NCBI GenBank assembly: GCA_934247875.1
Contig: CAKQJZ010000021.1
Location: 1-26,357 of the forward strand
Length of the DNA stretch: 26,357 nucleotides
Direction of reading: 5' to 3'
Origin: an uncultured Spirochaetales bacterium
Lineage (GTDB): Bacteria; Spirochaetota; Spirochaetia; Sphaerochaetales; Sphaerochaetaceae
Part shown: positions 8,050 to 14,009 of the stretch, piece after piece
How positions within the stretch are numbered: the stretch's first letter is position 1
How the letters are laid out: each line of letters starts with the position of its first letter
The notes under the pieces: generated by a model
What the model was told of the DNA's origin: nothing
Seen by the model: only the letters and a program-made list of their open reading frames with translations
Database searches by the model: none
Position numbers and translations under genes: made by a program

Positions 8050-8069
8050 GATAAAGGTTTATCTTTATC
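8050..8069. promoter_or_regulatory. Inverted repeat upstream of the pckG promoter
   Basis: GATAAAG (8050-8056) and CTTTATC (8063-8069) form a perfect 7-bp inverted repeat with a 6-base centre, 12 bases before the proposed -35 of pckG and also upstream of the divergent rlhA-like gene. Position and symmetry suit an operator for a dimeric regulator; it is not followed by a U-run. Confidence 0.35.
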
Positions 8070-8080
8070 ACAATGCGCAC

Positions 8081-8109
8081 TTGATAATTCTAGCATTTAT
8101 AATTATTCT
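8081..8109 (+). promoter_or_regulatory. Promoter of pckG
   Basis: TTGATA (8081-8086) and TATTCT (8104-8109) are separated by exactly 17 bases. Transcription would begin near 8116, just before the leader hairpin. Confidence 0.5.
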
Positions 8110-8123
8110 TTAATCAGACAAGT

Positions 8124-8149
8124 TAGTGTGGTTTTCCACGCTAGAGGAG
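8124..8149 (+). promoter_or_regulatory. Hairpin directly before the pckG ribosome binding site
   Basis: TAGTGTGG (8124-8131) pairs with CCACGCTA (8136-8143) around a UUUU loop, with one G-U pair. The Shine-Dalgarno GAGGAG (8144-8149) begins at the next base, seven bases before the ATG. With the inferred start site near 8116 the hairpin lies close to the 5' end of the mRNA, which may stabilise the transcript or set ribosome access. Confidence 0.5.
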
Positions 8150-8155
8150 TAATAA

Positions 8156-9985
8156 ATGACAGTTAATGAACTTAAGCATGCAAAGCTGGTTGAGTGGGTT
8201 AATGAAGTTGCAAAACTTACCACTCCAGATCAGATTGTAGTCTGTGATGGCTCAAAGAAGCAGTATGATGAGCTTATCGACCTTCAGGTTAAAGCTGGCC
8301 TTTGTGTTCGCCTAAACGAAGAAAAGAAGCCAGGCTGTGTTCTATTTGATTCAGATCCATCAGACGTAGCTCGTGTAGAGAAGAGAACATTCATCGCTTC
8401 TAAGAAGCAGGAAGATGCTGGTCCAACAAACAACTGGATTGACCCAGTAGAGCTTAAGAAGACTATGACAGAACTTTACAAGGGTTGTATGAAGGGCAGA
8501 ACAATGTATGTAATCCCATTCTCAATGGGCCCACTAGGTTCTCCTATTTCTAAGATCGGTGTAGAGATCACAGATAGCGCTTATGTTGTAAACAACATGA
8601 TGATCATGACAAGAGTTGGCGAGAAGGTTCTTGATCTTCTTGGCACAGACGGTTATTTCGTTCCATGTCTCCACTCAGTAGGCAAGCCTCTTGAGAAGGG
8701 TGAGAGCGACAACGGCAAGTGGCCATGCGCTTCTATGGAACACAAGTACATTTCACAGTTCCCTGAGACAAGAGAAATCTGGTCATTTGGTTCAGGTTAT
8801 GGTGGAAACGCTCTTCTTGGTAAGAAGTGTCTCGCACTTCGTATTGCAACAGTTCTTGCACGTGACGAAGGCTGGCTCGCTGAGCATATGCTTATTCTTA
8901 AGGTCACAAACCCAGAAGGCAAGAGCAAGTATGTAACAGGCGCATTCCCATCAGCTTGTGGTAAGACTAACCTCGCTATGTTGATCCCAACACTCCCAGG
9001 TTGGCAGGTACACACAGTTGGTGATGATATTGCATGGATGAAGCCAGGTAAGGATGGCAGACTATATGCTATTAACCCAGAAGCAGGCTTCTTCGGCGTA
9101 GCTCCAGGCACATCAGCTAAATCTAACTACAATGCACTCATGGCAGCTAGCAAGAATACAATCTTCACAAACGTAGCTCTTACAGCAGACAAGGACGTTT
9201 GGTGGGAAGGTATTGGCTATGATGCTCCATCTGCTCTTACAGATTGGCACGGCAACGAGTGGATTCAGGATAAGACAAACAAGGAACAGGCTCCAGCTGC
9301 TCATCCAAACTCAAGATTCACAGCTCCAGCTTATCAGTGCCCATGTATCGCTCCTGAGTGGGAAGATCCTGCAGGCGTTCCAATTTCAGCTATCCTCTTC
9401 GGTGGTAGAAGACCTTCAACAATTCCTCTTGTACATATGTCAAGAAACTGGAATCATGGTGTATTCCTTGGTTCTATCGTTGGTTCTGAAGTTACAGCTG
9501 CTACTCTCGACGTTAAGGCTGGTACAATCAGAAGAGACCCATTCGCAATGCTTCCATTCTGCGGATACAACATGGGTGACTACTTCCAGCACTGGATTGA
9601 TGTAGGTAAGGCTGCTCCTTCACAGGATGTTCTTCCAAAGATCTTCTATGTCAACTGGTTCAGAAAGACTGAAGATGGCAAGTGGCTATGGCCAGGATAT
9701 GGCGATAACAGCCGTGTTCTTAAGTGGATCTTCGAGTGCTGTGATGGTACTGCTAAGACAGTTGATACTCCAATTGGTATCATGCCTACTGTTGACGCAA
9801 TTGACCGCCCAGAGGGTGTTAGCGAAGAAGATATGAGAAAGCTATTGACAGTTGATGTTGATGGATGGCTCAAAGAAGTTAAGGATATCAGAGAGAATCA
9901 TTATCCTAAGTTCGGTTCACATCTTCCTGCAGAGCTCAAAGAGTGTCTTGATACTCTCGAGAAGAACCTGCTCGCAGCAAAATAA
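8156..9985 (+). CDS. pckG: Phosphoenolpyruvate carboxykinase (GTP)
   Basis: It interconverts oxaloacetate plus GTP with phosphoenolpyruvate, CO2 and GDP. In many anaerobes it runs in the carboxylating direction to feed succinate formation. The 609-residue length and motifs are those of the GTP class: P-loop AFPSACGKTN (263-272) with reactive C268 and K270, metal-binding D290/D291 in VGDDIAWM, FFGVAPGTS (312-320), GGRRPSTIPLV, and the YNMGDYFQHW region. A GAGGAG Shine-Dalgarno directly follows the leader hairpin. The codon set is narrow (AAG, AAC, ATC, GTA, AGA, CCA), which together with the strong terminator suggests high expression. Confidence 0.97.
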   Translation: MTVNELKHAKLVEWVNEVAKLTTPDQIVVCDGSKKQYDELIDLQVKAGLCVRLNEEKKPGCVLFDSDPSDVARVEKRTFIASKKQEDAGPTNNWIDPVELKKTMTELYKGCMKGRTMYVIPFSMGPLGSPISKIGVEITDSAYVVNNMMIMTRVGEKVLDLLGTDGYFVPCLHSVGKPLEKGESDNGKWPCASMEHKYISQFPETREIWSFGSGYGGNALLGKKCLALRIATVLARDEGWLAEHMLILKVTNPEGKSKYVTGAFPSACGKTNLAMLIPTLPGWQVHTVGDDIAWMKPGKDGRLYAINPEAGFFGVAPGTSAKSNYNALMAASKNTIFTNVALTADKDVWWEGIGYDAPSALTDWHGNEWIQDKTNKEQAPAAHPNSRFTAPAYQCPCIAPEWEDPAGVPISAILFGGRRPSTIPLVHMSRNWNHGVFLGSIVGSEVTAATLDVKAGTIRRDPFAMLPFCGYNMGDYFQHWIDVGKAAPSQDVLPKIFYVNWFRKTEDGKWLWPGYGDNSRVLKWIFECCDGTAKTVDTPIGIMPTVDAIDRPEGVSEEDMRKLLTVDVDGWLKEVKDIRENHYPKFGSHLPAELKECLDTLEKNLLAAK

Positions 9986-10005
9986 TAAAAGCATAAAGCT
10001 TATTG

Positions 10006-10032
10006 GCCTCCGCAATACGTGGAGGCTTTTTT
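10006..10032 (+). terminator. Rho-independent terminator of pckG
   Basis: GCCTCC (10006-10011) pairs with GGAGGC (10021-10026) around a 9-base loop, followed by six T (10027-10032). It begins 21 bases after the pckG stop. Confidence 0.9.
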
Positions 10033-10050
10033 AGTGCCTCATCAAGGCAT

Positions 10051-10153
10051 AAAAAAAGAGCACCCATCATCAAATGCTCTTTATCTTTGTATAAACGGAA
10101 GGAGGTTGGAAAGGGCATACTAAACAATTGCTATTACAGCGCGCCTCTCCTTC
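10051..10153 (-). ncRNA. Candidate small RNA with own promoter and terminator
   Basis: On the minus strand a strong promoter (see adjacent entry) is followed seven bases later by an RNA of about 100 bases. Its first bases, GAAGGAG (10153-10147), pair perfectly with CTCCTTC (10104-10098), and inside that GG (10145-10144) can pair with CC (10109-10108), closing a large loop. A short GCU/AGC stem lies within the loop. The 3' end is a textbook terminator: AAAGAGCA (10082-10075) pairing with TGCTCTTT (10062-10055), ending in a seven-T run (10057-10051). There is no convincing ORF in the transcript. It contains CCUCCUU, identical to the anti-Shine-Dalgarno core of 16S rRNA. I recognise no known family (not SRP, RNase P, tmRNA or 6S-like). 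Confidence 0.6.
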
Positions 10154-10158
10154 GAATA

Positions 10159-10187
10159 TATATACATAGCTTAATGCGATTTGTAAA
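10159..10187 (-). promoter_or_regulatory. Promoter of the candidate small RNA
   Basis: On the minus strand TTTACA (10187-10182) and TATATA (10164-10159) are separated by exactly 17 bases. The predicted start, near 10153, coincides with the first base of the closing stem of the RNA. Confidence 0.6.
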
Positions 10188-10255
10188 TAGTTAAAGTAAA
10201 TAATAAACAAAAATATTTAAAATATTTGTAAAGAGACTTATGGAAAGAACATGGT

Positions 10256-10284
10256 TTGACTTCCCTATGTCACTAAGCTACCAT
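10256..10284 (+). promoter_or_regulatory. Promoter for the lipoprotein-WYL-RNase D cluster
   Basis: TTGACT (10256-10261) and TACCAT (10279-10284) are 17 bases apart. The start would be near 10291, just upstream of the Shine-Dalgarno of the leader ORF. Confidence 0.4.
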
Positions 10285-10306
10285 CGTATATATAAAGGGT
10301 GAGAAA

Positions 10307-10369
10307 ATGCAGAAAAATCCATCATGTGATAATGATGGCGAAGTAACTTTGTCTGTTGAAAATTGCTAA
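10307..10369 (+). CDS. Possible 20-residue leader peptide
   Basis: A 20-codon ORF begins MQKNPSCDND and ends in a Cys before TAA. It has a good ribosome binding site (AAGGGTGAG, 10295-10303, ending three bases before the ATG) and lies between the promoter and the lipoprotein gene, 32 bases upstream of the latter. Within it CCATCAT (10319-10325) and ATGATGG (10332-10338) form a perfect 7-bp hairpin with a 6-base loop. It may be a regulatory leader, a real microprotein, or chance. The spacing from promoter and ribosome site favours translation. Confidence 0.35.
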   Translation: MQKNPSCDNDGEVTLSVENC

Positions 10370-10401
10370 AATAACCAAATCGAATATAAAAGGTTAGGGT
10401 A

Positions 10402-11142
10402 ATGAGAAAAAAGCTAGTTTCCTTTTTAAGTGTTTTCTTTTTGTTTTTGCTATCATGCGGGGCAAGAGTCGCAGAGGTCAAAGTAGTCGAAGTCTCTAAT
10501 AGTCTTCCTGCTGCTGGAAAAGACAGCTATGAATACTTGAAGAAAGCGGATCCAGATTATAAAGTGCTTGATTCTTTCTATAGCGTAGAGAAGCTTCCTC
10601 TGTCAGATGGTGGTCTTCCTTCTGTTTATGGAGGTAAGCTCACTAGCACATCTTTTGATAAAGAAGTCAAAGCTGAAATGACAAAGACAGCTGATAGTAA
10701 GCTAAGCGGAACTATTTATGAGCTTAAGAATGGAAAGTATGAAGAAGTATTCGCTTTAGATCAGACTCTGATGAACTCTTTTGGCTCTGATGAAGTAATA
10801 CACTTAAATCTTGATAAAGTTGTTGTTGGCAATGAGCTTGTTGTTTTCCATTCAGATAAAGCACAGTGTGGTACTTATGGCAGCTCTTGCTGTGATATTC
10901 TTATTCCAGTAATCAAGACTAATGGCAATTGGCAACAAGGTAGTATGCTCAGAGCAGATAACCAGAATGACGCTCTGAGTGTTTGCTATATCTCAAAAGA
11001 AAGCACAACGCTTAAAGCTTGGTATGAGTTTGGCAAAGGCAGAAATATTCAAAGCTTCTCACGTTCTTTGGGTGGTTTGGTTATTGCTATGTATGATGCC
11101 AAGAATAATACTGTAGACCTTCTCAATACGAGTCCATTCTGA
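10402..11142 (+). CDS. Predicted lipoprotein, function unknown
   Basis: The 246-residue protein begins with a lipoprotein signal peptide: MRKK, a Phe/Leu-rich core, and lipobox LLSC with acceptor C19. The mature part is soluble and mostly beta-type by composition, with a Cys-rich patch QCGTYGSSCCDI (about residues 154-165) that could form disulfides or bind metal. I recognise no domain. The ATG follows an AGG-type ribosome site (aggttaggg). It is the first long gene of a three-gene plus-strand cluster, six bases ahead of a WYL-domain regulator. Confidence 0.75.
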   Translation: MRKKLVSFLSVFFLFLLSCGARVAEVKVVEVSNSLPAAGKDSYEYLKKADPDYKVLDSFYSVEKLPLSDGGLPSVYGGKLTSTSFDKEVKAEMTKTADSKLSGTIYELKNGKYEEVFALDQTLMNSFGSDEVIHLNLDKVVVGNELVVFHSDKAQCGTYGSSCCDILIPVIKTNGNWQQGSMLRADNQNDALSVCYISKESTTLKAWYEFGKGRNIQSFSRSLGGLVIAMYDAKNNTVDLLNTSPF

Positions 11143-11148
11143 TAGCTT

Positions 11149-12075
11149 ATGAGCAGTGCTGAGAGAATAATGAGGATGTTCTATGAGCTAAGCCGCGAAG
11201 GTGGCTTTGTCTCAAAGAATGAAGTCATTCAAGAATACAATATAACAGATAGACAGCTTCGACGTGATATCGAGTACATAAGAGAGCGGATTCTCTCTCC
11301 GCTCTTTCCTTCTAGTGATTTGAATATTGTCTCAAAGCGCATTGAAGGCCAGAGCTATTACATGATAGAGGGAGATGTGAAAGAGCTTGAAGAGCTTAGA
11401 GCGAGGTCTCTTATCAGCGATGCTGTATCACGTTCTGCTTTGGACCCTATAAGAGCAATAATAGAGGACCAGAAAGATCCTTTCAGCAAATATATCAAGT
11501 TCCTTTCGAATGCTTCTGAACTGCCTGATTATACGCTCTTTACAAAGCTTTTGAGAGCTATCGAGAAAAAGCATAGGATTGAGCTTGAATATAGGCGCAT
11601 AGGCAAAGAGCCTTTTACTACTGTGCTTGAGCCTCTGGAGCTCATTAACTACTCAGCGCTCTGGTATCTGAGAGCTTATAATATTGCACTCTCATCTATC
11701 AGGACTTATTCGCTATCTAGGATAATAAACATAAAAGAACTCCTTGTAGATATCACATTTACAGAGTATGAAATGCTTAAGAAAGAGGATGAATCAAGCT
11801 ATGGCATCTACTCATCATCTTCTGAGCCTGAGATATATACAATCAGGTTCAAAGGAAGTCCTGCATTCATTGTAGCTAATCAGCTTTGGCATGAAGACCA
11901 AGTAGGGCACTTCATTTCAGATGATGTCTATGAGCTCTCTCTTCCTGCTGTCAATATGACAGAGCTGCTTGCCAAGACGCTCTCATTTGGAGAGGATGCA
12001 TGGCCTATAGCTCCAGAATCTTTTGTTAATGCATATAAAGCAAAAATCATCGAAATGGCTCGCTTGAGGTTATAG
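11149..12075 (+). CDS. WYL-domain transcriptional regulator
   Basis: The 308-residue protein has an N-terminal winged helix-turn-helix (about 1-75; recognition helix near NITDRQLRRDIEYIRE) and a WYL domain (about 135-225) with the name-giving residues W172-Y173-L174 in ALWYLRAYN. A C-terminal WCX-like extension follows. WYL domains sense ligands, often nucleic acids or nucleotides, and such regulators commonly control DNA-damage, defence or mobile-element genes. It sits six bases after the lipoprotein gene and 25 bases before an RNase D-like exonuclease, so it is probably co-transcribed with both. Whether it regulates this cluster is not shown. No good Shine-Dalgarno precedes the ATG, which suggests coupling to the upstream gene. 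Confidence 0.88.
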   Translation: MSSAERIMRMFYELSREGGFVSKNEVIQEYNITDRQLRRDIEYIRERILSPLFPSSDLNIVSKRIEGQSYYMIEGDVKELEELRARSLISDAVSRSALDPIRAIIEDQKDPFSKYIKFLSNASELPDYTLFTKLLRAIEKKHRIELEYRRIGKEPFTTVLEPLELINYSALWYLRAYNIALSSIRTYSLSRIINIKELLVDITFTEYEMLKKEDESSYGIYSSSSEPEIYTIRFKGSPAFIVANQLWHEDQVGHFISDDVYELSLPAVNMTELLAKTLSFGEDAWPIAPESFVNAYKAKIIEMARLRL

Positions 12076-12100
12076 CTTTATATTGATATTCTTAGCTGCT

Positions 12101-12967
12101 ATGAAATATATAAGCTGTGATGAAGATTTAGAGAGTGCGATTAAAACATGGAGTGAAAAAAAGGAAATCGCTGTAGATTTTGAAGGTGAGTTCAATCTCC
12201 ATGTATATGGAGAGCATCTATGCCTTATACAGGTATTTGATGGTGATGAGTACTATATCGTAGACCCGCTTTCAAAGGCTATCAATAAAGAAACTCTTAT
12301 TGCTTTCTTCTCTCTGGATGTTAAGAAAGTATGGTTTGATTGCCAATCTGATCATTCGCTTGTATATAAGCTCTATGGCTCGAAAATCAATAATATATTC
12401 GACATACGTGTGCTTGCGAAGCTCTTAGGCTTCAATGGAAATCTTATATCTCTTGAGAAAGAGTATCTTGGCCTAGATATCAAGATCAACAAGAAAAAGA
12501 ATCAGCAGGCTAATTGGCTCCGCCGCCCGCTTGATGATGAGCTTATTGAATATGCGCTTTTGGATGTTGCTCATCTTATGGAACTTGAAGATGTGCTTAT
12601 GTGTGAGATAAAAAAGCGTGGCCTTGAAGACAAAGCCAAAGCGCTTTTGAATAAAGCCAATGGTGTAAAAAAGCCTGAAGATCCTTGGCGCCATGTAGTA
12701 AACTGGAAGATGATTTCTAAGCGTGAGAGAGTATATGTGCGCAACATATTCTTAGCACGCGACAGTATTGCAAAGCGCTTCAAAGTGCCTGCGTACTATG
12801 TTATGGATAAGCATAGAATAGGGGAGCTTGCCGCTCACCCTCCTAAAGATATAAACATGCTCAGAGTCAGGATCCAATGTGAGCCTAAGCGTTTTCTTAA
12901 GTTCTTGGAGCCTGCTATCTGGAGTGCTATTGAGAAATCTGAAGAGGAGGTCAAGAATCTAAAATAG
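12101..12967 (+). CDS. rnd: Ribonuclease D-like 3'-5' exonuclease
   Basis: The 288-residue protein has the DEDDy exonuclease fold. Exo I residues are D26 and E28 in AVDFEGE, Exo II D84 in FDCQSDHSL, and Exo III Y151/D155 in YALLDVAHL, preceded by the RNase D hallmark WLRRPL (139-144). The C-terminal third (about 200-285), with RERVYVRNIFLARDSIAKR and an ELAAHPP segment, fits an HRDC-type RNA/DNA-binding domain. RNase D trims 3' ends of tRNA precursors and other structured RNAs. I chose the ATG at 12101; a TTG at 12083 is in frame but poorly placed. Its last 17 bases overlap the 3' end of the convergent M20 peptidase gene. Confidence 0.85.
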   Translation: MKYISCDEDLESAIKTWSEKKEIAVDFEGEFNLHVYGEHLCLIQVFDGDEYYIVDPLSKAINKETLIAFFSLDVKKVWFDCQSDHSLVYKLYGSKINNIFDIRVLAKLLGFNGNLISLEKEYLGLDIKINKKKNQQANWLRRPLDDELIEYALLDVAHLMELEDVLMCEIKKRGLEDKAKALLNKANGVKKPEDPWRHVVNWKMISKRERVYVRNIFLARDSIAKRFKVPAYYVMDKHRIGELAAHPPKDINMLRVRIQCEPKRFLKFLEPAIWSAIEKSEEEVKNLK

Positions 12968-14009
12968 CATATACAAGTTCTGATAGTGCTTTGAATTCTT
13001 TCTTATCTAGGTATTCGCTCTTGCTATGTGCATTATAGTAGCCAGATGCGAGTACTACAGATGGAAGCCCTAGCTTATTGAAGTTATTTGCGTCACTGCC
13101 GCCCTTTGTAGCTGTTACGACAGGTTCCCTTCTGATTCTCTTTATCGCGTCTTTTGCTTTCTTTACTATCTCGCTCTCTTCAGAGACAGAGTAGAAGCTA
13201 TATAAGTCATCATGGATTAATGTGATTTCAGCTCTTTCTTCGCTTGCGACTCGCTTGCAGTTCGCTTCAATCTCTTTGATAAGTGAATATCTGACGCTAT
13301 CGTCTAGGCTTCTTATTTCGAACTGGAATTCAGCATTCTCAGGCACTATATTGATTGAGCCTTCTGCTTTGAATGAGCCAATGTTCAGTGTTGTATATTC
13401 ATTAGGCCTTTCTGCTGGGAAAGAAGATATCAGGTCCGAGGCAACTCTTATAGCATTTATTCCGCTTTCAATATTGAACCCAGCATGAGCGCTCTTGCCT
13501 TTGACTTTTACAGTCACTTTGCTCTTTCCAACAGCGCTGTTGATTATAATCCCGACTTCTTTCTCTGCATCTAGAACGTAGCACTCTTTAATCTTGAGTC
13601 CAGATAAAATGGCAGGATTCAAATGCGAAGAGCCATATAAGCCAATCTCTTCTCCGACAGTGAATATAGCAACAAGGTTATCTTTTTTGTAGTGTTCAGC
13701 AGCTTCAAGTATCACTGCTAATGCGCATTTGTCATCTGCGCCTAGTGCTGTCGTACCATCTGTATAGTATTTGTCGCTGTTTTCCTGCAGCTTTGGATAA
13801 AGCGCAGGTTGCACAGTATCCATATGAGCTGAAAGTGCTATTTTCTTACATTCGCTTTCTTTATAGCAAACTAAGTTATGCACGCTGTCTTCTCTGATTG
13901 AGTAGCCAAAAGAAGCCATCTTCTCTTTTATATATGAAGAGACTCCTTCTTCTTTCAATGAAGGAGAAGGAATCTGAACTAATTCTTTAAAGTATTCGTC
14001 AATATTCAT
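12951..14009 (-). CDS. M20-family metallopeptidase, PepT-like
   Basis: The 352-residue cytoplasmic dizinc peptidase matches the PepT-like branch of M20. Zinc/catalytic residues are H62 and D64 in SAHMDTV, bridging D92 in GADDKC, general base E120 with E121 in VGEEIGL, D147 in VLDAE, and a C-terminal His in YNAHSKSEYL. The M20 dimerisation domain (about 160-270) starts at KVTVKVKGKSAHAGF. Expected role is cleavage of tripeptides or small aminoacyl substrates. Its start codon overlaps the stop of the molybdoenzyme gene by four bases (ATGA), so the two are co-translated. That could mean it handles a related nitrogenous substrate (inference). It is shorter than PepT itself (about 410). Confidence 0.85.
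   Translation of the reverse strand: MNIDEYFKELVQIPSPSLKEEGVSSYIKEKMASFGYSIREDSVHNLVCYKESECKKIALSAHMDTVQPALYPKLQENSDKYYTDGTTALGADDKCALAVILEAAEHYKKDNLVAIFTVGEEIGLYGSSHLNPAILSGLKIKECYVLDAEKEVGIIINSAVGKSKVTVKVKGKSAHAGFNIESGINAIRVASDLISSFPAERPNEYTTLNIGSFKAEGSINIVPENAEFQFEIRSLDDSVRYSLIKEIEANCKRVASEERAEITLIHDDLYSFYSVSEESEIVKKAKDAIKRIRREPVVTATKGGSDANNFNKLGLPSVVLASGYYNAHSKSEYLDKKEFKALSELVYAILDS

Larger units (their letters stand above)
10033..10401. other. 369-base region without a long gene
   Basis: Between the pckG terminator and the lipoprotein gene there is no long coding frame of convincing quality. It holds the candidate minus-strand small RNA and its promoter (10051-10187), an AT-rich stretch (about 10185-10235), a plus-strand promoter (10256-10284) and a 20-codon leader ORF (10307-10369). 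Confidence 0.7.

Noticed and set aside
9213..9605. 130-codon ORF in another frame of pckG
   Set aside because: It overlaps conserved catalytic motifs of pckG on the same strand and its composition mirrors the host gene's codon bias.
9936..10127. Minus-strand ORF overlapping the pckG end and the small-RNA region
   Set aside because: It crosses two terminators and has no ribosome site; the small-RNA reading of this strand explains the promoter and terminator better.
10098..10153. Possible plus-strand riboswitch or known structured RNA in the pckG downstream region
   Set aside because: No promoter or terminator fits on the plus strand after the pckG terminator, and the sequence does not match SRP, fluoride, guanidine or other aptamers I can recognise.
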